Positions 31,863 through 39,746 are shown, counted from the stretch's first letter. The stretch is DNA of 46,824 bases from an uncultured Collinsella sp. (GCA_958438955.1 CAUBTS010000004.1:1-46824), one strand, 5' to 3'. A program made the numbers and translations. Notes: generated by a model not told the origin, from the letters alone.

Positions 31863-33779
31863 ATGGAAGAGGCCTATCGTCAAGCACGCAAGCGCGGCGA
31901 GCAAGGACGTCGACGCGCCATTAGCCAAAGCGAGCATCCATACCTTACGGACCTCGATAGCTTGGTTGCTCAGCTCCCCTTAGGTCAGCGAGAGAATGTC
32001 GGCCTGCGGGATATTCCGCTCGAAATGGTCGTCGGCACGGTCACCAAGGGCCGTCAGTCCGCCTTTTCGTGTAACTTTATGCCCCTGCTTCCGTTTAGCA
32101 CCGAGTTCGCCCGCAAGTGGTCCAACCTCTACGACATCCAGGTGACCGAGGGCTATCGCGACCCCGTCATCGTCACCGAGTTCATGCATCGGTTCTATGT
32201 CCAAGAAGGCAACAAACGCGTCAGTGTCCTCAAATTCCTAGACGCCCCGACGGTTTCGGCCAAGGTCACCCGTCTCTACCCCGGCACATGGGATTCCGTC
32301 GAAAGCCGCCTGTACGGCGAGTTCTGCGCGTTTTGGCGCGTCTGCCCCCTATACGAGATCGAGTTCTCGCGTGAGGGAAGCTACGAAACGCTCGCGAAGA
32401 TGCTCGGTCAGAACCTTATCGAAAAATGGCCGCAGAAAAAGGTCGACTACCTGCGCCACACTTTCCTGCTCTTTAAGCGTGCCTACCTTCGCGCAGGCGG
32501 CGATCACCTGGACATTACGCCCGCCGACGCCATGCTCGTCTACCTCAATGTGTACAACCAGGACCGCCTGCTGGATACGCCAACGGATATCGTCGTAAAC
32601 CGCCTGTGCAAGATCTGGCGCGAGCTGGTCATTGCCGGCAAAAATGACGAGGACAAGGTCGATCTTGTCGAAGCACCGAGCGTCGACGAGGAGGAGACGC
32701 CCGCCAAGTCCACCTCTGGCGTGCTCAACTTCTTTATGGGCAAGACCGTCTACTCGACGGCCAACCCCCTGCGCATCGCCTTTATCCATGAGTTCCCCTG
32801 TGCGACGTCGAGCTGGGACAGCCTGCACGACCAAGGGCGTCAGTATCTCGATGAGCACTTTGGCGGTATCGTGCGCACCGAGGCGTTCGAGGACTGTCAC
32901 GATCCGGATGTGTTCTACGCCGCCGTGGAAGCGGCTGTCAAACATGGAGCAAACGTCATCTTCTCGACCTCGCACCGCCTGATGGAATACACGCTCAGGG
33001 CTGCCGTTGAGTATCCCCGGGTTCGGTTCCTCAACTGCTCTATCGGCCTTCCCCATCAAAGCGTCCGTTCGTACTTTGGCAAGATGTACGAGGCCAAATT
33101 CCTCCTGGGCGCCCTTGCGGCCAGCATGGCGGATAACCACCGCATCGGTTACCACGCGTCGGTCTTCGCCTCGGGCGCACTCAGCGAGATCAACGCCTTT
33201 GCGATTGGCGCCTCGCTGCTCGACCCCCGCGCGCAAATTATCCTGACCTGGGGCGATGTGCCCGCCGGCGGTCTTGCTGAGGCCATGTGCCGCGAAGGCG
33301 TAAGCGTCATGACCGGCGCTGACATGTCAAAGTCGCTCGAAGACCCAACGGCCTACGGGCTTCACCGCTTGGTCGACGGCAAAGTCACCGGCATCGCCAT
33401 GCCCGTATGGAACTGGGGCCGTTACTACGAGCTCATCGTTCGCAGCCTTCTTCACGGCACGTGGGACGAGACCAGCGACGACAACCAAGTGCGCGCTGTC
33501 AACTACTGGTATGGCATGAGCTCCGGCGTTATCGACATCCGTTACGCTCCGGGCCTACCCTACCAAACGCGCAAACTCGTGCAGTTGCTCCGCAACGGCA
33601 TTGTTGTGGGATCCATCAACCCCTTTGGCGGCGAGCTCCACAGCCAGAACGGCGTGGTACAGATCGAAGGCTTCCCTCCGCTGCCGAGCACGCAGATTGT
33701 CGAGATGAATTGGCTGGCGGACAACGTGGTAGGCACCATTCCGCAGCTCAACGATGAGCCGAAAGTCCCTGCCCTATGA
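31863..33779 (+). CDS. cytosolic BMP/PnrA-like sensor protein with ParB-like N-terminal region
   Basis: A 638-residue protein without signal peptide or membrane segment. The N-terminal part (about 50-140) has RDPVIVTEFMHRFYVQEGNK then RVSVLKFLDA, which resembles the ParB/Srx nucleotide-binding fold. The C-terminal part (about 295-600) resembles the periplasmic BMP/PnrA nucleoside-binding family (NPLRIAFIHE, GKMYEAKFLLGALAASMADN, GYHASVFASGALSEINAF). BMP domains normally sit outside the cell, so a cytosolic one suggests intracellular ligand sensing. ATG at 31863 follows AGGGAG. The stop overlaps the start of the phosphoesterase gene by four bases (ATGA), a tight functional pair. The biochemical role is unknown. 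Confidence 0.75.
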   Translation: MEEAYRQARKRGEQGRRRAISQSEHPYLTDLDSLVAQLPLGQRENVGLRDIPLEMVVGTVTKGRQSAFSCNFMPLLPFSTEFARKWSNLYDIQVTEGYRDPVIVTEFMHRFYVQEGNKRVSVLKFLDAPTVSAKVTRLYPGTWDSVESRLYGEFCAFWRVCPLYEIEFSREGSYETLAKMLGQNLIEKWPQKKVDYLRHTFLLFKRAYLRAGGDHLDITPADAMLVYLNVYNQDRLLDTPTDIVVNRLCKIWRELVIAGKNDEDKVDLVEAPSVDEEETPAKSTSGVLNFFMGKTVYSTANPLRIAFIHEFPCATSSWDSLHDQGRQYLDEHFGGIVRTEAFEDCHDPDVFYAAVEAAVKHGANVIFSTSHRLMEYTLRAAVEYPRVRFLNCSIGLPHQSVRSYFGKMYEAKFLLGALAASMADNHRIGYHASVFASGALSEINAFAIGASLLDPRAQIILTWGDVPAGGLAEAMCREGVSVMTGADMSKSLEDPTAYGLHRLVDGKVTGIAMPVWNWGRYYELIVRSLLHGTWDETSDDNQVRAVNYWYGMSSGVIDIRYAPGLPYQTRKLVQLLRNGIVVGSINPFGGELHSQNGVVQIEGFPPLPSTQIVEMNWLADNVVGTIPQLNDEPKVPAL

Positions 33780-34486
33780 AAATCCTTGCCATAGCCGATA
33801 CCGAAGAACGATGCCTTTGGGAGTGCTTTCGCAAGGAACGCTTTGAGGGAGTCGACCTGATTTTGTCCGCCGGCGATCTGGACCCGGACTATCTTGAGTT
33901 TTTGGTTACGGTCATCAACAAACCGCTCATCTACGTGCGCGGCAATCACGATGACCGCTACGCACGTCATGCACCGGGTGGATGTATCTGCGTAGAGGAC
34001 AGCGTGTACACGTACCGAGGGATTCGCATTGCGGGCCTTGGCGGGTCCATGCGTTATCGCGACGGCGCCAACATGTACACCGAACGCGAGATGTCCAAGC
34101 GCATGCGTAAGCTGTCGCGTAAGGTTAGGATGGTCGGCGGGTGCGACATTCTGCTTACCCATGCACCCGCCGCCGGTATGGGTGATCTGGACGATCTGCC
34201 GCATCGAGGATTCGAGTGTTTTAACACAGCACTCGAATCCTGGAATCCCGACTACATGGTGCACGGGCATGTGCACCAAAGCTACGGTTGCGATTTTCAG
34301 CGCGAGCGTCAGCATGTGTGTGGAACGACGATCATCAACGCCTGCGGCTATACGCAGTTTGAGCTCGACCAGACGCACTACCCCATCCGCGGCTGGCAAG
34401 CAGCTTGGCTCAACTCACAAACCATGCGCCGCGAGCTCAAACGCCACGAAGCCATCGAGTCTTCAACAGCCAGAACACCCTGGTAA
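33776..34486 (+). CDS. calcineurin-like metallophosphoesterase
   Basis: A 236-residue cytosolic phosphoesterase. The metal-ligand motifs are LILSAGDLD, RGNHDDR, LLTHAPAAG and VHGHVHQSYG. The first motif reads ADTEE where most relatives have DxH, so one metal ligand may be replaced. The overall layout is that of the YfcE/Rv0805-like group acting on phosphodiesters or small phosphorylated compounds. It is translationally coupled to the BMP-like protein, which may control it or present its substrate (inference). Confidence 0.85.
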   Translation: MKILAIADTEERCLWECFRKERFEGVDLILSAGDLDPDYLEFLVTVINKPLIYVRGNHDDRYARHAPGGCICVEDSVYTYRGIRIAGLGGSMRYRDGANMYTEREMSKRMRKLSRKVRMVGGCDILLTHAPAAGMGDLDDLPHRGFECFNTALESWNPDYMVHGHVHQSYGCDFQRERQHVCGTTIINACGYTQFELDQTHYPIRGWQAAWLNSQTMRRELKRHEAIESSTARTPW

Positions 34487-34487
34487 C

Positions 34488-34525
34488 CACCATAAAGGGG
34501 ACACTGTCCCCTTTATGGTGCTTTT
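34488..34525 (+). terminator. terminator after the phosphoesterase, near-perfect palindrome
   Basis: CACCATAAAGGGGACA (34488-34503) and its exact complement (34505-34520) are separated by one base and followed by CTTTT. It carries the AAAGGGGACA core twice, head to head. Confidence 0.7.
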
Positions 34526-34536
34526 GACGCGATAGC

Positions 34537-34575
34537 AAGAAACCCGGTCCTGCACAAGGCAGAACCGGGTTTCTT
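34537..34575 (-). terminator. rplKA terminator, possibly bidirectional
   Basis: Stem AAGAAACCCGGTTCTGCC / GCAGGACCGGGTTTCTT (minus strand) with a TTGT loop lies 37 bases after the rplA stop. Both sides end in T-rich sequence, so it may serve both converging units. Confidence 0.78.
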
Positions 34576-34611
34576 TAGCAATGCTTGCTGTACTCAGGCA
34601 GTAACTAGCAG

Positions 34612-35319
34612 TTACTCAGCCAGGAAGTCACGCTGGACAGCGGGATCGACCTTGACGCCAGGGCCCATGGTGGAAGACACGGAGATGGACTTGACGTACT
34701 TGCCCTTAGCAGAAGAGGGCTTGACGCGCAGAATCTCGGTGTACAGGGCAGCGTAGTTCTCGACGAGCTGCTGCTCAGAGAAGGACTTCTTGCCCAGGGG
34801 CACGTGGCAGATGCCGTAGCGGTCGGCGCGGTACTCAACGCGGCCAGCCTTGAGCTCGGAGACCATCTTGGCGACGTCCATGGTCACGGTGCCGAGCTTG
34901 GGGTTCGGCATGAGGCCACGGGGACCAAGGATCTTACCGATGCGGCCAACCTTGGCCATCATGTTCGGCGTAGCGATAGCGGCGTCGAAGTTGATCTCGC
35001 CCTTCTGGATCTGGGCGACGAGCTCGTCGGAACCGATGATGTCGGCGCCGGCAGCCTCAGCCTCGCGGGCCTTCTCGCCCTCGGCGAAGACGGCAACACG
35101 AACGGTCTTGCCGGTGCCGTGGGGCAGGGAGATGGAACCACGGATGTTCTGGTCAGCCTTACGAGTATCGATGCCCAGACGGAAGTGGGCCTCGACGGTC
35201 TCGTCGAACTTGGCGGTGTCGAGCTCCTTGATGAGCTTGGCAGCCTGAAGGGGGGTGTAGAGCGTGGCGCGGTCGATCTTCTCGGCAGCGGCGTTATAGC
35301 TCTTACCATGCTTAGCCAT
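34612..35319 (-). CDS. rplA: 50S ribosomal protein L1
   Basis: A 235-residue protein of the large-subunit L1 stalk and the usual autorepressor of rplK-rplA. The N-terminal domain holds DTAKFDETVEAHFRLGIDTR. The conserved NPKLGTVTMDVAKMV follows GRIGKILGPRGLMP. The second of two in-frame ATGs (35319) is chosen because AGGAGGT is 7 bases away; the first (35325) is too close. Confidence 0.97.
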   Translation of the reverse strand: MAKHGKSYNAAAEKIDRATLYTPLQAAKLIKELDTAKFDETVEAHFRLGIDTRKADQNIRGSISLPHGTGKTVRVAVFAEGEKAREAEAAGADIIGSDELVAQIQKGEINFDAAIATPNMMAKVGRIGKILGPRGLMPNPKLGTVTMDVAKMVSELKAGRVEYRADRYGICHVPLGKKSFSEQQLVENYAALYTEILRVKPSSAKGKYVKSISVSSTMGPGVKVDPAVQRDFLAE

Positions 35320-35391
35320 GTGCATTACCTCCTGTGGTTAAACGGGCGTGAGCCCTCCCACATCGTATCGTGTGCCCTATTGCACACATTT

Positions 35392-35418
35392 AACGGGCGC
35401 CCCGCTCGGAGCACCCGT
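35392..35418 (-). promoter_or_regulatory. hairpin in the rplK-rplA spacer
   Basis: An imperfect stem ACGGGTGCTCC / GGGGCGCCCGT lies in the 117-base spacer. L1 regulates this operon by binding mRNA in related bacteria, but I cannot show that this hairpin is its target. Confidence 0.25.
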
Positions 35419-35436
35419 CGTTACCATAAGAAATCG

Positions 35437-35865
35437 CTACTCAGCGATGGTGACGCCCATGGAACGGGCGGTACCGGCGATGATCTTCTTGGCGGCGTTA
35501 ATGTCGTTGGCATTGAGGTCCGGCATCTTGATCTCGGCGATCTTGGTGAGCTGCTCCTGGGAGAGCTGACCAACCTTGTCGGCCTGGGGCTTAGCGGAAC
35601 CAGACTTGAGGTTCAGCTCCTTCTTGATGAGGTGAGCCGCCGGCGGGGTCTTGGTGATGAAGGAGAAGGACTTATCCTCGTAGACAGAGATCTCAACGGG
35701 GATGATGTCGCCCTTCTTGTCCTGCGTCTCGGCGTTAAAGGCCTGGCAGAACTGCATGATGTTCACGCCAGCAGCGCCCAGGGCGGGGCCGACGGGAGGA
35801 GCGGGGTTAGCTGCACCAGCAGGAATCTGGAGCTTAATGACGTTGGCAACCTTCTTCTCAGCCAT
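35437..35865 (-). CDS. rplK: 50S ribosomal protein L11
   Basis: A 142-residue protein of the GTPase-associated centre. The N-terminal domain has IKLQIPAGAANPAPPVGPAL then GAAGVNIMQFCQAFNAET; the rRNA-binding C-terminal domain has MPDLNANDINAAKKIIAGTA then RSMGVTI. ATG at 35865 has GAAAGGA at good spacing; ATG at 35871 is nearer and less likely. The prolines of the thiopeptide-binding loop are unchanged. Confidence 0.97.
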   Translation of the reverse strand: MAEKKVANVIKLQIPAGAANPAPPVGPALGAAGVNIMQFCQAFNAETQDKKGDIIPVEISVYEDKSFSFITKTPPAAHLIKKELNLKSGSAKPQADKVGQLSQEQLTKIAEIKMPDLNANDINAAKKIIAGTARSMGVTIAE

Positions 35866-35985
35866 GGTCATTCCTTTCGAATCACGAGTGTGAAGTACTT
35901 GCTATATCGTAAGCACGCACGTGTTAGAAGCACTCCTGAGATGAGCAGTCACAGAAGAAGCACGCTCGCGCGAACGGACGAAAAC

Positions 35986-36522
35986 TTAAGCGATGACAGC
36001 GACCTGGTTAAAGTCCAACTCGACCGGCGTCTCGCGGCCAAAGATCATCAGCGTGACCTTGAGCTTGCCAGCCTCGGTGTTAACCTCGGAGACCTTGCCA
36101 TCAAAGTCGGTAAGCGGGCCATCGGTGACGCGGACGGACGTGCCGACCTGAATATCAACCGAGGTGCGCTTGGGCGAATCGCCCTTACCGGGACGACGAG
36201 TCATCTTATTGTACTCATCGCGGGAAAGCGGTGCGGGCTTACCGTTGCCGCCCAGGAAACCGGTGACGCCGGGCGTGTTGCGAACACACGTCCAAGCATC
36301 ATCATCCATCTCCATGCGGACCAGGACATAACCCGGGAAAATCTTGGAATCCTTGGTCTCGCGCTTGCCACCCTCTTTGATCTCGGTGACGCGCTCCATA
36401 GGAATCTCGATATCAAAGATACGGTCCTGCATGCCCATGGTCTCGATACGATGCTCGAGATCGGACTTTACGCGGTTCTCGTATCCAGAGTAAGTGTGAA
36501 CGACGTACCAACGCTTAGACAT
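35986..36522 (-). CDS. nusG: transcription termination/antitermination protein NusG
   Basis: A 178-residue elongation factor that binds RNA polymerase. The NGN domain begins KRWYVVHTYSGYENRVKSDL and has FPGYVLVRMEMDDDAW. The C-terminal KOW domain has VRVTDGPLTDFDGKVSEVN and ends LDFNQVAVIA. It lies three bases after secE, so the two are coupled, and about 120 bases before rplK. Confidence 0.97.
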   Translation of the reverse strand: MSKRWYVVHTYSGYENRVKSDLEHRIETMGMQDRIFDIEIPMERVTEIKEGGKRETKDSKIFPGYVLVRMEMDDDAWTCVRNTPGVTGFLGGNGKPAPLSRDEYNKMTRRPGKGDSPKRTSVDIQVGTSVRVTDGPLTDFDGKVSEVNTEAGKLKVTLMIFGRETPVELDFNQVAVIA

Positions 36523-36525
36523 GGT

Positions 36526-36864
36526 TTAGCCCCTCAATCCAGAGAACAGAGCAAGAGCCTCGCCAAAGCCAGCATCGAGCAGAGCGATGACGACGCCGAC
36601 GACGATCAGAGAAGCGCAAACGACGACCGAGTAGTTCACGAGCTCCTTCTTATCGGGCCACGTGACACGCTTCATCTCGGACTTGACCGAAGCGAAATAC
36701 TTCTTGGTGCGGGCGAAGAAACCAGGCTTCTCGTTCTTCTTGGACTTCGCAGCCTTCTCGTTCTTCTTGGCAACGGCCTTCTTGGCCTCAACCTTGGAGT
36801 TGGCGGCAGCTTTGTTGGCAGGTGCCGGCTGCTGAGCCTTCTTCTTGTTCTTCTTGTTGGCCAT
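36526..36864 (-). CDS. secE: preprotein translocase subunit SecE
   Basis: A 112-residue SecE. A long basic lysine/alanine-rich N-terminal extension (about 1-48) precedes the conserved FARTKKYFASVKSEMKRVTW then PDKKELVNYSVVV and a single membrane helix. It forms SecYEG in the membrane. It follows tRNA-Trp in the same transcription unit. Confidence 0.95.
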   Translation of the reverse strand: MANKKNKKKAQQPAPANKAAANSKVEAKKAVAKKNEKAAKSKKNEKPGFFARTKKYFASVKSEMKRVTWPDKKELVNYSVVVCASLIVVGVVIALLDAGFGEALALFSGLRG

Positions 36865-36903
36865 TTGGGTTACCTCCGCGCAATGCGCTTATACATGAGT
36901 AAA

Positions 36904-36931
36904 CCGTAAGCCCCCAAGTGGGAGCTTACGG
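36904..36931 (-). terminator. hairpin between tRNA-Trp and secE
   Basis: Stem CCGTAAGC / GCTTACGG with inner CCC / GGG is followed by TTTACTC on the minus strand. It may partly terminate or mark processing between the tRNA and secE. Confidence 0.45.
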
Positions 36932-36940
36932 AATAATGAC

Positions 36941-37016
36941 TGGCACGCCAGGAAGGACTCGAACCCTCAACACTCGGTTTTGGAGACCGATGCTCTACCA
37001 ATTGAACTACTGGCGT
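36941..37016 (-). tRNA. tRNA-Trp (CCA)
   Basis: The minus strand folds as a cloverleaf: acceptor ACGCCAG / CTGGCGT, D-arm AGTTCAATTGGTAGAGC, anticodon loop TCTCCAAAA with anticodon CCA, and T-arm GGGTTCGAGTCC. The 3' CCA is encoded (36941-36943). It lies between rpmG and secE, a common arrangement. Confidence 0.95.
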
Positions 37017-37029
37017 ATGTGACTAGAGA

Positions 37030-37179
37030 CTAGCGAGTCTCTTTGTGCAGCGTGTGGTGACGGCACCAGGGGCAATACTTCTTGATCTCCATACGATCAG
37101 GCATGGTCGACTTGTTCTTGGTGGTCGTATAGTTGCGGCGCTTGCACTCAGTGCACGCAAGAGTAACTAGAGTACGCAT
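37030..37179 (-). CDS. rpmG: 50S ribosomal protein L33
   Basis: A 49-residue ribosomal protein: MRTLVTLACTECKRRNY, then TTTKNKSTMPDRMEIKKY, then CPWCRHHTLHKETR. Two CxxC pairs (residues 9/12 and 36/39) form a zinc ribbon, so this is the zinc-binding (C+) form. AAAGG lies about 10 bases before ATG at 37179. It starts the rpmG-tRNA-Trp-secE-nusG unit. Confidence 0.95.
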   Translation of the reverse strand: MRTLVTLACTECKRRNYTTTKNKSTMPDRMEIKKYCPWCRHHTLHKETR

Positions 37180-37224
37180 GTATCCTGAACCTTTCATTTC
37201 CGCCCCGTACGGGCACGAGTTGTT

Positions 37225-37254
37225 ACTTTATCAGCTCCATGTAAGTGCTGTCAA
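37225..37254 (-). promoter_or_regulatory. promoter of the rpmG-tRNA-Trp-secE-nusG unit
   Basis: The minus strand has a perfect TTGACA (37249-37254), 18 bases, then TAAAGT (37225-37230), about 45 bases before rpmG. The rest of the gap to tuf (37255-37395) shows nothing further. Confidence 0.7.
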
Positions 37255-37395
37255 TGAAAACCTCGAGTCAATTGGTTCTCGGTGGATCCATTCATATTTG
37301 GAACACATCAATGAAGCCATCGAGAGCTAATCGACGGTGCATCCAGGACCATTATCGATCCTCTCGACACCAGCAACGGCTCAATATCCATTGCA

Positions 37396-37434
37396 GAAAA
37401 GAACCCGGCACCCATATAAGTGCCGGGTTCTCTA
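37396..37434 (-). terminator. tuf intrinsic terminator
   Basis: Stem AGAACCCGGCAC / GTGCCGGGTTCT followed by TTTCTG on the minus strand, about 25 bases after the tuf stop. Confidence 0.88.
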
Positions 37435-37458
37435 AGTCAGCTATATCAAAGAGCTAAT

Positions 37459-38649
37459 TTACTCAATGATCGTGGAGACGATGCCCGAACCGACGGTGTG
37501 GCCACCCTCGCGGATAGCGAAGCGCAGGCCCTCCTCCATGGCGATCGGGTGGATGAGGTCGCCCTCGATGGTGATGTGGTCACCAGGCATAGCCATCTCG
37601 GTGCCCTCGGGGAGCTTGACCGTACCGGTAACGTCGGTGGTACGGAAGTAGAACTGAGGACGATAACCATCGAAGAACGGGGTGTGACGGCCGCCCTCCT
37701 CCTTGGTCAGAACGTAGATCTCGCCGGTGAACTTGGTGTGCGGGGTAACCGAACCGGGCTTGCAGAGAACCTGGCCGCGCTCGATGTCCTCACGCTTGAT
37801 GCCGCGGAGCAGCAGACCGACGTTGTCGCCAGCCTCGCAGAAGTCCATGGACTTACGGAACATCTCGATACCGGTAACGACGGTGTTCTGGGTATCCTTG
37901 ATGCCGACGATCTCGACGGGCTCGTTGAGCTTGAGCTCACCGCGCTCGACACGGCCAGTAGCAACGGTACCACGGCCGGAGATGGTCATAACGTCCTCAA
38001 CGGCCATCAGGAACGGGAGGTCGTTGTTACGAGCAGGCGTCGGGATGTACTCGTCGACGGCCTTCATGAGCTCGCGAATGGCGTCCATCCACTTGGCGTC
38101 GCCCTCGAGAGCGCCCAGAGCGGAGCCACGGATGACGGGGATGTCGTCGCCGGGGAAATCGTACTCGGAGAGGAGCTCACGGGTCTCCATCTCGACGAGG
38201 TCGATGAGCTCGTCATCGTCGACCATGTCGCACTTGTTCAGGAAGACGACGATGTAGGGAACGCCGACCTGACGGGCGAGCAGGATGTGCTCGCGGGTCT
38301 GAGCCATGGGGCCGTCGGTAGCGGCGATGACCAGGATAGCGCCGTCCATCTGAGCAGCACCGGAGATCATGTTCTTGACGTAGTCAGCGTGGCCCGGGCA
38401 GTCAACGTGAGCGTAGTGACGGGCAGCGGTCTCGTACTCAACGTGGGAGACGGAGATCGTGATGCCGCGCTCGCGCTCCTCGGGAGCCTTGTCGATGTTC
38501 TCGAACGCAGTGAAGTCAGCCTTGCAGCCCTCGGTCTCGGAGAGAACCTTGGTGATGGCAGCGGTCAGCGTGGTCTTGCCGTGGTCGACGTGACCAATGG
38601 TGCCGATGTTAACATGCGGCTTAGTGCGCTCAAACTTCTCTTTGGCCAT
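37459..38649 (-). CDS. tuf: elongation factor Tu
   Basis: A 396-residue GTPase that delivers aminoacyl-tRNA to the ribosome. G1 is GHVDHGKT (19-26), G3 DCPGH with the catalytic histidine H87, and G4 NKCD (138-141). GITIS in switch I is intact. ATG at 38649 follows GGAGG. It is cotranscribed after tRNA-Tyr, tRNA-Thr and tRNA-Met. No resistance-type change is obvious by eye. Confidence 0.98.
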   Translation of the reverse strand: MAKEKFERTKPHVNIGTIGHVDHGKTTLTAAITKVLSETEGCKADFTAFENIDKAPEERERGITISVSHVEYETAARHYAHVDCPGHADYVKNMISGAAQMDGAILVIAATDGPMAQTREHILLARQVGVPYIVVFLNKCDMVDDDELIDLVEMETRELLSEYDFPGDDIPVIRGSALGALEGDAKWMDAIRELMKAVDEYIPTPARNNDLPFLMAVEDVMTISGRGTVATGRVERGELKLNEPVEIVGIKDTQNTVVTGIEMFRKSMDFCEAGDNVGLLLRGIKREDIERGQVLCKPGSVTPHTKFTGEIYVLTKEEGGRHTPFFDGYRPQFYFRTTDVTGTVKLPEGTEMAMPGDHITIEGDLIHPIAMEEGLRFAIREGGHTVGSGIVSTIIE

Positions 38650-38745
38650 AAAGCCCTCCTCTAAACAGGTCGTCCCCGGACGGGACTTTGCCTTTATACC
38701 ATAGTGGCCTCTCAACATACTATTGAGAAGCCACCGTGTTACCTA

Positions 38746-38822
38746 TGGTAGCGGTGACTGGATTCGAACCAGTGACGCCACGGGTATGAACCGTGTGCTC
38801 TAACCAACTGAGCTACACCGCC
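38746..38822 (-). tRNA. tRNA-Met (CAT), elongator type
   Basis: The minus strand starts GGCGGTGTAGCTCAG and has anticodon loop TTCATAC within the stem CACGG / CCGTG, T-arm CTGGTTCGAATCCAG and an encoded CCA. The anticodon stem lacks the three G-C pairs of initiator tRNA, so it is elongator-type; a tRNA-Ile with modified CAT cannot be fully excluded. Confidence 0.9.
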
Positions 38823-38825
38823 GGA

Positions 38826-38901
38826 TGGAGCCTGCAACCAGACTTGAACTGGTGACCTCTTCGTTACCAACGAAGTGCTCTACCGACTGAGCTATACAGG
38901 C
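38826..38901 (-). tRNA. tRNA-Thr (GGT)
   Basis: The minus strand has acceptor GCCTGTA / TGCAGGC, D-arm AGCTCAGTCGGTAGAGC, anticodon loop TTGGTAA with anticodon GGT, T-arm CCAGTTCAAGTCTGG and an encoded CCA. Only three bases separate it from tRNA-Met. Confidence 0.95.
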
Positions 38902-38911
38902 ACTTGACGGG

Positions 38912-38993
38912 TGGGAGCTATAGGATTCGAACCTATGTAGGCAGAGCCAACGGGTTTACAGCCCGTCCCCATTAACCACTCGGGCAAACTCCC
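38912..38993 (-). tRNA. tRNA-Tyr (GTA)
   Basis: A class II tRNA with a long variable arm: GGGAGTTTGCCCGAGTGG, anticodon loop CTGTAAA with anticodon GTA, and T-arm TAGGTTCGAATCCTA. The 3' end reads A-CCC, so CCA is not encoded in full, unlike its neighbours. It is the first gene of the tRNA-tuf unit. Confidence 0.93.
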
Positions 38994-39055
38994 AATCGTT
39001 CAAGTATCCGCAGGTCCTTTGGTCTTTTGGACCGCCGCCCCCGCGAACGAAAAAG

Positions 39056-39085
39056 ATAATACGATGCAACCTTGGGGGCTGTCAA
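39056..39085 (-). promoter_or_regulatory. promoter of the tRNA-Tyr-Thr-Met-tuf unit
   Basis: The minus strand has a perfect TTGACA (39080-39085), 18 bases, then TATTAT (39056-39061), 63 bases ahead of tRNA-Tyr. It is the best sigma-A-type promoter in the window. Confidence 0.82.
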
Positions 39086-39300
39086 CGAAAACCTCTAGAT
39101 ACACGGTGCCGGGCGTATCTATATAGCTGTGACCTGCGGTTTTGTTGAGTTTGGATATGAAGGACGGTGGTTTTGGATACTGAGGTGACGTTTCCCGAGG
39201 TAACACTTTGGTGTAGTGGAGTACACCTTCAGGATCGAACTTCGATAACGGCTTATTTGCACCTATATATAGGTCGAGATCGGGCTTCCGCGGCAGATTC

Positions 39301-39442
39301 GAGCGTGGATTTTCTTCCGTTTGAAATCGAGCGTGGATAATCTCCCACTTTGCCGCGTCATCGAATCCAAAGTGGCAGATTATCCACGCTCATTCACTAA
39401 GCGGGAGATTTTCCACGCTCGTACGTCCGATAATCCACGCCC
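39301..39442. repeat. GAGCGTGGATAATCT repeat cluster
   Basis: Two forward copies (39301 and 39329, GAGCGTGGAT) and three inverted copies (ending near 39392, 39421 and 39442, ATCCACGCTC or close) lie within 142 bases. The pair 39329-39353 / 39368-39392 forms a long stem (GTGGATAATC and CCACTTTG against their complements). No gene is supported in 39086-39652, which holds only repeats. Confidence 0.7.
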
Positions 39443-39473
39443 AAGGTGAACGGCTGGGTTCGTTCCCGCCTTT

Positions 39474-39610
39474 GTCTCATTCTGTAACATTTAGAGAACA
39501 TTTTCTCCCCTATCTGTTACAGATCGAGATGTTTCGCAGAGACCCCAGCTTACGTCTCAATCTGTAACAGTAAGAACGGTTTTCCGCCCCTTCGTGTTAC
39601 AGATCGAGAC
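39474..39610. repeat. two hairpins of the GTCTCNNTCTGTAACA family
   Basis: Unit 1 is 39474-39489 with 39515-39530; unit 2 is 39554-39570 with 39594-39610. The arms GTCTCAATCTGTAACA and TGTTACAGATCGAGAC are inverted complements around A/T- and C-rich loops of about 24 bases. The two units are 80 bases apart and face the same way. Confidence 0.75.
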
Positions 39611-39652
39611 AAACCTGAAGCTAGGTTGCGCCAAACCCGCTGACTTATCGAC

Positions 39653-39692
39653 AAAAAAGAAACGGGCCCTGTCCCACAAGGGAACAGAGCCC
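39653..39692 (-). terminator. terminator left from the original tRNA-Thr gene
   Basis: The minus strand has GGGCTCTGTTCCC, loop TTGT, GGGACAGGGCCC and then TTTCTTTTTTG. It lies just after the truncated tRNA 3' end, as expected for the terminator of the once-intact gene. Confidence 0.72.
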
Positions 39693-39702
39693 AAAACTCT
39701 CA

Positions 39703-39746
39703 TGGAGCCAGTGACAGGAATCGAACCTGCAACCCACTGATTACAT
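39703..39746 (-). pseudogene. 3' fragment of tRNA-Thr (TGT), attachment-site remnant
   Basis: The minus strand reads TGTAATCAG, then TGGGTTGCAGG, TTCGATTCCTG, TCACTGGCT and CCA: the anticodon-to-3'-end half of a tRNA, most likely tRNA-Thr(UGU). The 5' half is missing. It lies 150 bases before a tyrosine integrase gene. Integration into a tRNA gene normally leaves such a fragment at one end of the element while the other end restores the full tRNA, so an intact copy should lie to the right of the window. Confidence 0.75.

Noticed and set aside
38746..38822. Initiator tRNA-Met
   Set aside because: The anticodon stem lacks the three consecutive G-C pairs and the 5' end can pair, so an elongator identity is preferred.
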